From assembly GCF_014192155.1 (NCBI RefSeq), contig NZ_JACHXO010000003.1, positions 124,001 to 188,000 of the forward strand: DNA of 64,000 nucleotides. The letters are read 5' to 3'. Under the pieces are notes generated by a model. The model saw only the letters and a program-made list of their open reading frames with translations. It had not been told where the DNA came from and did no database searches. Origin of the DNA: Roseateles terrae. GTDB lineage: Bacteria; Pseudomonadota; Gammaproteobacteria; Burkholderiales; Burkholderiaceae_C. Position 1 is the first letter of the stretch. Every line of letters begins with the position of its first letter. Of this stretch, positions 26,582 through 34,395 are shown in pieces. A program made the translations under genes and the position numbers.

Positions 26582-27244
26582 TCAATCCGGGAACAGCTGG
26601 TCGAGACGGTCCAGATACAGCGCGGCGGGCACGTCTCGGATCGGCTGGCCGTGGTTGTACCCGTAGCTCACCAGGGCGACGGGGCAGCCCGCGGCGTGGG
26701 CCGCCTTCGCATCATTGCTGGAGTCGCCGATCATCCAGGTCGTGGCCGGTGAGGTGCCGAGCGCTTCGCAAGTCTTGAGCAACGGGAGCGGATCCGGCTT
26801 CTTGCGCTCGAAGTCGTCGCCGCCGAACACCTGGTCGAAAAAGCCCGACAAGCCCTTGCGCTGGAGCAGATCCCGCGCAAAGGCGGCTGGCTTGTTGGTC
26901 AGGCAGGCCATTGGCAGGCCGAGGGCCCGCAACCGGCGCAGGCCTTCCTCCACACCGGGAAAGACGTCGGCATGCGCGCCGTTGAGCACCTCATAGTGCT
27001 GCTGGTAGAGCGCCCAGGCCTTGTCGTACTGATCCTGCTGGCCGCCCACTTCCCGCAGCACGCTGCGGATCAGATGCTCGCTGCCCTGCCCGATGGTGTG
27101 CTCCACGAAGTCGCGGGAGACACGCGGCAGGGACAGGTCGTCCAGCACCTGGGACAGCACCGCGACGAAGTCGCCGAGCGTGTCGACCATCGTGCCGTCG
27201 AGGTCGATCATGAAGCCGGTAGGGACGGGTTGCAGCAGTTTCAT
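26582..27244 (-). CDS. gph: Phosphoglycolate phosphatase (HAD family)
   Basis: A 220-residue HAD phosphatase that dephosphorylates 2-phosphoglycolate arising from DNA repair or oxygenation. The nucleophile Asp14 and acid Asp16 lie in FMIDLDGTMVDT; motif II is in CLTNKP, the motif III lysine in KKPDPLPLLK, and the acidic motif IV in WMIGDSSNDAKAA. Burkholderiales often have gph next to trpE and rpe; here a chalcone-isomerase-like gene on the other strand separates gph from trpE, and rpe is at 48.3 kb. The 143-bp gap to the response regulator gene shows nothing I recognise. Confidence 0.92.
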   Translation of the reverse strand: MKLLQPVPTGFMIDLDGTMVDTLGDFVAVLSQVLDDLSLPRVSRDFVEHTIGQGSEHLIRSVLREVGGQQDQYDKAWALYQQHYEVLNGAHADVFPGVEEGLRRLRALGLPMACLTNKPAAFARDLLQRKGLSGFFDQVFGGDDFERKKPDPLPLLKTCEALGTSPATTWMIGDSSNDAKAAHAAGCPVALVSYGYNHGQPIRDVPAALYLDRLDQLFPD

Positions 27245-27387
27245 AACGTTCCATGGTGGCGCCAGGATCCGTCGGAACTTCTCGCTGAAAGGCGACGTTC
27301 ATGGGCACGGGTCGAAGGACGGATGCGTTCCCTCGAGATCGTAATCGGCTTCGATCCCCTGCCGACACAGCAGCAAAAGGCGTGCGC

Positions 27388-28122
27388 TCACAGCTCCAGC
27401 TGATCCCGAAGCAGCTTGCCCTGGCGCCGCGACACCTCCACCTGATGCCCGTCGCGCAATGTCACCCGGTAGCCCTCGTTGTGCCACGGCTCGATGGTCT
27501 GAATCCACCGCAGATTGATCAGGTGACTGCGGCTCGCCCGGAAAAACAGCTGCGGGTCCAGCCGTTCTTCCAGGGCACTGAGGGTGCGCGGCAGCAACGG
27601 ACGCTGGCCTTCAAACCAGGCTTGCACATAGTTCCCGCAGGCCTCGAAGCCCGAGACATCACCCAGCCGCACGAACCAGCAGCGCTCGCCATCGCGCAGA
27701 AACACCATGTCGTCGGCGCCCTTGCTGCTCGGGGGCGACCCGGACGCAGCAGCCGCCGGCAGGCGCTGCGTCGCGAGCCGCTCACGCGCCCGGTCGAGCG
27801 CCGCTTCCAGACGGCCGGGGTCGATCGGCTTGAGCAGGTAGTCCAGCGCGTTGCGCTCGAATGCGGCCAGCGCATGCTGGTCATAGGCCGTGGTGAAGAC
27901 GACCAGCGGGAGGTGCCGCAGCTGATCCAGCAGGTCAAAACCTGTCGCTCCCGGCAGCTGCACGTCGAGCAGCAGCAGGTCGGGCCGCAAGGTTTCGATG
28001 CCTTCCTGCGCAGCGTCGAGCTCGGCGGCCTCGCCCACGATGTCGGCGTCCGGGACCTCGGCCAGCAAGGTGCGCAGCTCCTGCCGCGCCAGGCGCGAAT
28101 CTTCCACGATGTAGATCTTCAT
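27388..28122 (-). CDS. LytR/AlgR-type response regulator (LytTR DNA-binding domain)
   Basis: A 244-residue response regulator. The receiver domain (1-115) has the acidic pocket (VEDSR), phospho-acceptor Asp53 in LLLDVQLPG, FTTAYDQ and the conserved Lys in YLLKPID. A linker (about 120-135) leads to a LytTR domain (about 138-240) with VFLRDGERCWFVRLGDV and FFRASRSHLINLRWIQ, which binds direct repeats in DNA. Its start overlaps the stop of the partner kinase gene as ATGA. The pair resembles LytSR/AlgZR-type systems; targets cannot be read from the sequence. Confidence 0.93.
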   Translation of the reverse strand: MKIYIVEDSRLARQELRTLLAEVPDADIVGEAAELDAAQEGIETLRPDLLLLDVQLPGATGFDLLDQLRHLPLVVFTTAYDQHALAAFERNALDYLLKPIDPGRLEAALDRARERLATQRLPAAAASGSPPSSKGADDMVFLRDGERCWFVRLGDVSGFEACGNYVQAWFEGQRPLLPRTLSALEERLDPQLFFRASRSHLINLRWIQTIEPWHNEGYRVTLRDGHQVEVSRRQGKLLRDQLEL

Positions 28123-29192
28123 GCCATCAGCTCCACCGTCACCCGCACCTGCCCGCCAGTGGTGTCAATCCGGCACTCGGCGCCGTCGCCCCCGGCACGC
28201 TGCAATCGCTCCCGCAGATGCGGCAGCCCGAGCCCTGTGGACGATGGCGATGTGTCGGTGAGCGTGCCACGCGGGAGCCGCCCATCAGGTTCCCACACGC
28301 CTGGATTGCTGACCACCATCGTCAGCTGCGCCCCCTGCCGCTTCAACACGATGCCCAGCACGCCGCCGCCGGCCGTGCGCGCAATGCCGTGCTTGATGGC
28401 GTTCTCCACCAGCAGTTGCAGCAGCATCGGCGGGAGGGTCGCGCCCTCGGTGGCGGGGTCGATGTCCCAGTGGACCTGGAGCCGGTCCTCATGATGCAAC
28501 TGCTCCAGCGCCACATAGTCACGCACCACCTTCAATTCGTCCGTCAGCGGCACGCGTTCCTTGGCGCTGTGCTGGAGTGTGTGTCGCAGAGTGTTGGAGA
28601 GCCGGCTCAGCATGTCCCGGGCACGGGCCGGGTCTTCATTGATGAGCGCCCTCAGGTTGTTGAGCGCGTTGAAAAGAAAGTGCGGATTGATCTGCGCGCG
28701 CAACACCTGCAACTCCAGGGCCCGTGCGGCGGCCTGCGCCTTCCACTTGGCAATCTCCCCCTGCCGCCACCGTTGCAACCACTGCGCGCCGGCCCACCCG
28801 AGCAGCCACAGCCACAGCACGATGGCCGTGTTGGCCGTATAGCTGAAGAACACGCCTGGCCCATGCGCCATGCCACGCGGAAATTCCAGCAGGCGCAGCG
28901 TCAACCCAGCCAGATTGAACAGCACCAGCAGTGCCTGCACCCCCAACGCCACCATCGGCGGCACCAGCAGCAGCCTCACCAGCAGCGCTCTGGGCGGCAG
29001 ATCCAGCCAAGCGGCGCGCAGCGCCCAGGCCCGCAGCCCTTCGGTCGCCCCCCACAGGGCGACGCCGAGCACCACCATCACCGTGACCAACGAGCCCGTC
29101 AGCCCTTGAAAACTCGACACCATCGTCAGTGAGATCACGACATACACCGTCCAGAGCAGACACTGGATCAACGCGCGGTGGCCGGATCGCAT
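28119..29192 (-). CDS. LytS/AlgZ-type sensor histidine kinase
   Basis: A 357-residue membrane kinase. Four membrane segments occupy about residues 8-135; the cytoplasmic part begins with a short helix and the His_kinase motif QINPHFLFNALNNLRALI with phospho-acceptor His171, then a HATPase domain with the N-box QLLVENAIKHGI and G-box GTGLGL-like STGLGLPHLRERL. No periplasmic sensor domain is visible, as in AlgZ/FimS. I chose the ATG at 29192 because GGAG lies nine bases upstream; MPRM at 29201 would touch the site. The upstream hydrolase gene ends 23 bp before, so the three genes may be one transcript. Confidence 0.92.
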   Translation of the reverse strand: MRSGHRALIQCLLWTVYVVISLTMVSSFQGLTGSLVTVMVVLGVALWGATEGLRAWALRAAWLDLPPRALLVRLLLVPPMVALGVQALLVLFNLAGLTLRLLEFPRGMAHGPGVFFSYTANTAIVLWLWLLGWAGAQWLQRWRQGEIAKWKAQAAARALELQVLRAQINPHFLFNALNNLRALINEDPARARDMLSRLSNTLRHTLQHSAKERVPLTDELKVVRDYVALEQLHHEDRLQVHWDIDPATEGATLPPMLLQLLVENAIKHGIARTAGGGVLGIVLKRQGAQLTMVVSNPGVWEPDGRLPRGTLTDTSPSSTGLGLPHLRERLQRAGGDGAECRIDTTGGQVRVTVELMA

Positions 29193-29215
29193 GCGGGGCA
29201 TCTCCACGATGAAGG

Positions 29216-30166
29216 TCAAGGCAGGGGCTTGGGCGGCTGGGCAGGCGCCAGGAAGCTTCGCACCTGCGCCTGGAGCCAGGGCGCATCGTCCCACATCAGG
29301 AAGTGGTAGCCCCGTTCGCTCATCATCAGCGTCATCCGGGGCAGGCCGGCATATTGCTGGGCCACCAGGCTGCGGGTGCCCTCCATCGTGCTGCCCATCG
29401 GCTCATAGGCGGCCCAGGCCGCCAGCACCAGCACCGGCGCCGTGATGGTGGGCAGCAGCGGGCGCAGGTCCGCGCCCCACAGCTCAGACATGGCTTGGAT
29501 GCTGGTGAGTCGATCGCTGGTCTGGATCCAGTCCAGGATCTGCCGCGTGCGTTCAGCATCCCGGCTCATGCCGCGCGCGCCCTGCGCCGCACCGTCCTTC
29601 CAGAGTTCGGGCGGGATGGAGAGCATCTGCTGCCGCATCCCCTGGGCCATCTGCCGCGCCTGCTCGGGCGTGACGCTGGGGCCACGCAGGCCGCCGATGA
29701 ACGGCAGCGCGTCGACGATGACCAGGCGGTCAATGTCCCCCGGCCGTTGTGCCGCCATCATCAGGGCCAGCGCGCCGCCCAGGCTGTGCCCCATCACCAC
29801 CGGCCGCTGCAGGTGCTGCGCGTCCAGGTAGGCCCAGAGCCGGTCCCGCATCGCCGGCAGGAACTGCTCGGTCTGGACGGCGGGCTGGCCCGCGAACCCT
29901 GGCAACTGCACGATGTGGCACTGCACCTGCGGTTGCAGGGCCGCACAGGTCTCGCTCCAGGTGGCCGCGGCGCTGTTCAGGCCCGGGATCATCAAGACCG
30001 GGCGGCCCTCCCCCTGAACCTCGATCCGCAGACCCTGGAACTCGGTGACGGCGGCTTCACAGGACCGGGCCGAGCTCAGGCTGACCACGATGGCCACCGC
30101 GACCGCGAACAGACCGGTATTGAAACGGGATTTGACGTTTTGGCAGAACTTCAAGGCGTCCTCCAT
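29216..30166 (-). CDS. Exported alpha/beta hydrolase
   Basis: A 316-residue alpha/beta hydrolase with a long N-terminal signal or anchor (hydrophobic stretch about 18-38). The oxyanion region LMIPGLNSAAATW, nucleophile elbow GHSLGGALAL (Ser128), acid region APVLVLAAWAAY and catalytic His in SERGYHFLMWDDAPW are all present, so it is probably active as an esterase or lipase-like enzyme. Substrate unknown. It precedes the kinase/regulator pair on the same strand, which suggests shared expression or a role in generating the signal they sense, but this is speculation from order alone. Confidence 0.85.
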   Translation of the reverse strand: MEDALKFCQNVKSRFNTGLFAVAVAIVVSLSSARSCEAAVTEFQGLRIEVQGEGRPVLMIPGLNSAAATWSETCAALQPQVQCHIVQLPGFAGQPAVQTEQFLPAMRDRLWAYLDAQHLQRPVVMGHSLGGALALMMAAQRPGDIDRLVIVDALPFIGGLRGPSVTPEQARQMAQGMRQQMLSIPPELWKDGAAQGARGMSRDAERTRQILDWIQTSDRLTSIQAMSELWGADLRPLLPTITAPVLVLAAWAAYEPMGSTMEGTRSLVAQQYAGLPRMTLMMSERGYHFLMWDDAPWLQAQVRSFLAPAQPPKPLP

Positions 30167-30299
30167 CGGATGAAGTGATTCGATGGAGGCATCTTCTTGG
30201 TCTGCCGCGCTGCGCGGGGGCCCTGGATGATGACCGGCGCGCCGGCGGGACGAGTGGCGCCTCTGGCCGGTCAGCGGCGCAGCGTCGTGGGGTCCTGAC

Positions 30300-31046
30300 T
30301 CAGTGCTGCGTCACCACGATCGGATCACCCCGTGTGATGATCATCGTGTGTTCATACTGCGCGGAGAGGTTGCCGGGCACGCCCACCAGCGTCCAGCCGT
30401 CATCGGTCTCTTCGACAATGCGGCTCTTGGTGGAGAGGAAGGGCTCGATGGTGATGACCATGCCTTCCTGCAGCAGGCGCTTGTCCTTGGGGTCGTAGTA
30501 GCCGGGGATGTGCTCCGGCGCCTCGTGCAGCGCCCGGCCCACGCCGTGGCTGCCCAGGTTCTCGATGATCTTGAAGCCGTAAGTCTTGGCCACCCGCTCG
30601 ATGGCGGCGCCGATGCCGCTGATCGGCTGCCCGGCACGCGCCTGCTTCATCGCCTGCTCCAGCGCGGTGCGGGTGGCATGGCACAGACGGGTCTTCTGCG
30701 GGTTGGTCGGCGGGATGACGCGAGTGCCGCCGGTGTCGGCGAAATAGCCGCCCAGTTCGGCCGACACGTCCACATTCAGGACGTCGCCTGCACGGATCAC
30801 GCGGCCACCGGGGATACCGTGGGCCGCTTCTTCGTTGATGCTGATGCAGGTGTAGCCGGGAAAGTCGTAGGTCAGCTTCGGGGCCGACTGCGCACCGTGC
30901 GATGCCAGCAGGCGACCGCCCAGCTGGTCCAGCTCCTGCGTGGTCATGCCGGGCTCGGCCGTCTCCAGCAGCTCGTGCAGCACCAGCGAGACGATGCGCC
31001 CAATGCGCTTGAGGCCAGCAACGTCGTCTTCGGATTCAATGGTCAT
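30300..31046 (-). CDS. map: Methionine aminopeptidase, type I
   Basis: Removes the initiator methionine from new proteins. The 248-residue protein shows the metal-binding residues in order: substrate His in NEEAAHGIPGG, Asp in VLNVDVSAELGGYFADT (two Asp ligands), His in GSHGVGRALHEAPE, Glu in MVITIEPFLS and a final Glu in QYEHTM. The start at 31046 (MTIESEDDVAGLKRIGRIV) has GGAGACC upstream; a very long open frame further upstream only overlaps chrA. It is a single gene divergent from chrA with 132 bp between them. Genomes often carry more than one map gene. Confidence 0.95.
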   Translation of the reverse strand: MTIESEDDVAGLKRIGRIVSLVLHELLETAEPGMTTQELDQLGGRLLASHGAQSAPKLTYDFPGYTCISINEEAAHGIPGGRVIRAGDVLNVDVSAELGGYFADTGGTRVIPPTNPQKTRLCHATRTALEQAMKQARAGQPISGIGAAIERVAKTYGFKIIENLGSHGVGRALHEAPEHIPGYYDPKDKRLLQEGMVITIEPFLSTKSRIVEETDDGWTLVGVPGNLSAQYEHTMIITRGDPIVVTQH

Positions 31047-31178
31047 GAGGTCTCCAATCAGGTTGTCCGGGCAGTGGAGACCACAGCGGAACGCAGGTAC
31101 AGGAAAGGCGTGCAGGTTACCAAATCGAGGGGGCGCCCGCCTTTGCAGGGTCACTGACGCTGGCCACAATGCGGCGCC

Positions 31179-32615
31179 ATGCGTGCGCCAGTCACTCCAC
31201 CGTCGGGTTTTTCTTCCGCTGCTCCTTCCGAGCCGCCATTGGAGCTGCCTTTGGCGCCGTCCTTGGCGCCATCGGTCGATGAACCTCCGGAGCGCTCGTC
31301 GGAGGCGCCGGCGAGTTCCCCTGCAACGCCGCCATCCGAGGGGCCCGGCAGTCGCCCGACTGGCTCGGCGCTGGAAGTGCTGCGTGCCTTCCTGGTGCTG
31401 GGGCTGACGTCCTTCGGCGGCCCGGTGGCGCATCTCGGGTACTTCCGGGCTGAGTTCGTCGAGCGACGCCGCTGGCTGAGCGAGGCGGACTATGCCGACC
31501 TCGTCGCCTTGTGCCAGTGCCTGCCGGGGCCGACCAGCAGCCAGGTGGGCATGGGGCTCGGCTTGCAGCGAGCGGGCGGCGCGGGCGCACTGGCCGCGTG
31601 GGTCGGCTTCACGATGCCGTCGGCGGTCCTGCTGACCTTGGTGGCGCTCGGGGTGCAGCAAGGATCATCGCCGCTGGTGCTGGGGGCCTTGCATGGGCTC
31701 AAGCTGCTCGCGGTGGCGGTGGTCGCCCAGGCGGTCTGGGCGATGGGGCGCAGCCTGTGTCCTGATCTGCCGCGGAAGCTGCTGGCCCTCATCGCAGCAC
31801 TGCTGGTGCTGGCGCTCCCATCGGCCGTCGGTCAGCCGGGCGCGCTGGTGCTGGGGGCGTTGGCCGGGATGTGGGCGCTGCCTCGCTTCGGCCGAGCCGG
31901 AACGAGCGATCATCCAGCGCAAGCGCGACAGGACGGCCACACGCACGCCGCCGCCTCACCGCAGCGATCTCCATCAGAGTCGTTGTTGGTCAGCCGCCGG
32001 ACTGGATGGGCGGCACTGATCGCCTTCATCGTCCTTCTGGCCGGTCTTTCCCTGCTCGCTCACGGCACCGACTCCCGCCTGTGGGCGGCACTGTGGATCT
32101 GCTACCGCGCCAGCGCGCTGGTCTTCGGTGGCGGCCACGTGGTCCTTCCCATGCTGGATGCCGGCTTCGTGCAGACCGGCTGGATGAGCGCCGAGCAGTT
32201 CCTCGCTGGCTACGGCGCCGCCCAGGCGGTTCCGGGCCCGCTGTTCACCTTCGCGGCTTATCTGGGCGCCGCAGTGCCGCTCTCCGGCGTCTCCAGCGCC
32301 TGGATCGGCGCAGGGCTCCTGCTGCTGGCCATCTTTGCACCCGCCTGGCTGACGCTGATGGCCGCCCTGCCCTTCTGGCACGCGCTGCGCCAGCGTGCGG
32401 GGTTCCGCAATGCGCTGACCGGCATCAATGCCGCGGTGGTGGGATTGCTGACGGCTGCGCTCATCACGCCGGTGGCCAGCAGTGCGCTTCACAGCGCAGC
32501 GGACGTTCTGCTGGTTGCCGGCGCGCTGGTGCTGCTGATCCGACTGCGCTGGCCGCCCCTGGTGCTGGTGCTGCTGATGGCCGGGATGGGCGGCGGATGG
32601 GCATTGATCGGTTGA
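31179..32615 (+). CDS. chrA: Chromate transporter, long-chain ChrA family
   Basis: A 478-residue CHR-family membrane protein that would export chromate. It has two homologous halves: the first has LTSFGGPVAHLGYFR and the motif ALCQCLPGPTSSQVG, the second has LVFGGGHVVLPML and GYGAAQAVPGPLFTFAAYLG. About ten to twelve membrane segments are visible with a hydrophilic central loop rich in His/Ser (about 248-272). An N-terminal tail of some 60 Pro/Ser/Ala-rich residues precedes the first half; no ribosome site is clear at 31179, so the true start may lie inside that tail. Possible substrates besides chromate include other oxyanions. Confidence 0.9.
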   Translation: MRAPVTPPSGFSSAAPSEPPLELPLAPSLAPSVDEPPERSSEAPASSPATPPSEGPGSRPTGSALEVLRAFLVLGLTSFGGPVAHLGYFRAEFVERRRWLSEADYADLVALCQCLPGPTSSQVGMGLGLQRAGGAGALAAWVGFTMPSAVLLTLVALGVQQGSSPLVLGALHGLKLLAVAVVAQAVWAMGRSLCPDLPRKLLALIAALLVLALPSAVGQPGALVLGALAGMWALPRFGRAGTSDHPAQARQDGHTHAAASPQRSPSESLLVSRRTGWAALIAFIVLLAGLSLLAHGTDSRLWAALWICYRASALVFGGGHVVLPMLDAGFVQTGWMSAEQFLAGYGAAQAVPGPLFTFAAYLGAAVPLSGVSSAWIGAGLLLLAIFAPAWLTLMAALPFWHALRQRAGFRNALTGINAAVVGLLTAALITPVASSALHSAADVLLVAGALVLLIRLRWPPLVLVLLMAGMGGGWALIG

Positions 32616-32756
32616 TCGGTGCGGTCCCGCTGCTGACGGCGTTCGCACCGCTGGAGGCGCTCACGCGGGGCGGGCGGGAGCTATCACGGGCCTCACAGGA
32701 CGCGGCGGACCCACAGTAAAGCTGCCCTGCGTCCCCCGGCTCACCGGGCCGTCGCC

Positions 32757-34079
32757 TCAGACGAGGTCCAGCAACGACGCCAACAAGGCCACATTCGCCA
32801 GCCCCACGGCCCCGAAGATCGCCCAGGCGGCACCTCGCAGCCACGGTCCGTTGGCAAAGACACCCATCAGCGAGCGGTCACTGGTCATGCGGATCAGCGG
32901 CCACATCGCAAACGGCAGTTGCAGGCTCAGCACCACCTGACTCGCCACCAGCAGCCGTCCGACGCCGCCCTCCCCCAGCCACCACACGCCAACAAACGCC
33001 GGCACCAGCGCAATGGCCCGCGTCACCAGCCGCCGCTGCCAGCACGGAATCTTCAGCTGCAGGAATCCCTCCATCAGCACCTGCCCTGCAATCGTCCCGG
33101 TGAAGGTCGAACTCTGTCCCGCAGCCAGCAGCGCAATGCCGAACAGCATCGACGCCAGCGCACTGCCCACCAGCGGATCCAGCAGGTGGTAGGCATCCTG
33201 GATCTCCGTCACCTCGGTATGGCCCCGCGCATGGAAGGCGGTGGCCGCCAGCGTCAGGATCGCCGCATTGATCAGCAGCGCCAGCGAGAGGGACACCAAA
33301 GTGTCGAAGGTGCACAGCCGCAGCCCGTCCTGCAGCGCCGCCGGAGATCGCCCGATGCGCCGCGTCTGCACGATGGACGAATGCAGGTAGAGGTTGTGCG
33401 GCATCACTGTCGCGCCGAGGATGCCGATGGCCAGCAGCAACGCATGCCGGTCGTGCACGGCCACGCCGTTGGGAACGAAACCCTGCATCACCGCCGCCCA
33501 ATCAGGCCCGACCAGTACCAGTTGCACCGCAAAACAGACCCCGATGGTCATCACCAGTCCCAGGATGATGGCCTCCACCTGCCGGAATCCCCGCCCCTTC
33601 AGGCCCAGGACGATCAGCGTGTCCAGTGCCGCCAGGCCGACTCCGCCCATGAGCGACATGCCGAACAGCAGGTGCAGCGCCAGCGCGGTGCCCAGCACCT
33701 CGGCCACATCGCAGGCGATGATCGCCAGCTCCGCCATGAGCCACAAAGTGAGGTTGACCGGTCGCCGGTAACGAGCGCGGCAGGCCTGGGCCAGATCCAT
33801 CTGGGTGACGATGCCCAGCCGCAAGGACAGGGTCTGCAGCACCATGGCGGCGAGGCTGGACGCCAGCACCACCCACAACAGCGCATGGCCGAAGCGAGAC
33901 CCGGCCTCGATGTCGGTGGCCCAGTTGCCGGGGTCCATGTAGCCCACCGACACCAGCAGGCCCGGGCCGGCCACCTTCAGCAGGCGTCGCCACAGGGGGC
34001 CCTGGGTGGGCAATGGAATCGATCCGTGGACTTCGGAAGGACAAAACGGCGCCGTGGCCGTGGTCGGAAGACGAAACAT
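32757..34079 (-). CDS. mntH: Nramp-family divalent metal transporter (MntH-like)
   Basis: A 440-residue proton-coupled metal importer with eleven to twelve membrane segments. The Nramp metal-site motifs are intact: GYMDPGNWATDIEAG in segment 1 (DPGN) and ATVMPHNLYLHSS in segment 6 (MPHN), which favours Mn(II)/Fe(II) transport. The C-terminus is a hydrophobic VGLANVALLASLLDLV. I start it at the ATG 34077-34079; the frame is open another 58 codons but that extension has no Nramp features and contains a strong RNA hairpin. It converges with chrA. Confidence 0.92.
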   Translation of the reverse strand: MFRLPTTATAPFCPSEVHGSIPLPTQGPLWRRLLKVAGPGLLVSVGYMDPGNWATDIEAGSRFGHALLWVVLASSLAAMVLQTLSLRLGIVTQMDLAQACRARYRRPVNLTLWLMAELAIIACDVAEVLGTALALHLLFGMSLMGGVGLAALDTLIVLGLKGRGFRQVEAIILGLVMTIGVCFAVQLVLVGPDWAAVMQGFVPNGVAVHDRHALLLAIGILGATVMPHNLYLHSSIVQTRRIGRSPAALQDGLRLCTFDTLVSLSLALLINAAILTLAATAFHARGHTEVTEIQDAYHLLDPLVGSALASMLFGIALLAAGQSSTFTGTIAGQVLMEGFLQLKIPCWQRRLVTRAIALVPAFVGVWWLGEGGVGRLLVASQVVLSLQLPFAMWPLIRMTSDRSLMGVFANGPWLRGAAWAIFGAVGLANVALLASLLDLV

Positions 34080-34112
34080 GGGGACGGATTGTGCGGCGTC
34101 CTGAAAGACGAA

Positions 34113-34139
34113 GGGCGGACTCCCGCTAGAAGTCCGCCC
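34113..34139 (-). promoter_or_regulatory. Strong hairpin in the mntH leader
   Basis: A perfect 9-bp GC-rich stem (34113-34121 with 34131-34139, 9-nt loop) lies about 34 bases upstream of the mntH ATG on the transcribed strand, within the otherwise empty 34080-34395 region. A T-rich stretch (TTCGTCTTT) follows it. It could be a terminator stem of a metal-responsive leader or a translation-control element. I could not match it to the yybP-ykoY manganese riboswitch. The rest of the region to 34395 shows no gene. Confidence 0.5.
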
Positions 34140-34395
34140 CATCCCTTTGCCCATCACCTCAAAGTCGTCCGGCTTTCGCCTCTGCGGTTCAGCCACCATT
34201 TCCGTTCCGCATGAGTTGAAGATTACGCGGGTGCGCTGCAATCGCCCAGTCAAGGACGCCGCCTTGGACCCTCGGAGGATCCAGCAAAGGCGTGTCAGTC
34301 AATGACTGACACCAAAGACGGACAAGGCGTTGGACGCGCGCCGAGACGCGCGGCAAAGTGGAGACAGTGACGATCGTCGCGACGTCGCCCCGTGC

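Noticed and set aside
34080-34253. yybP-ykoY manganese riboswitch before mntH
   Set aside because: I could not find the conserved loop sequences of that class; only a hairpin is evident.
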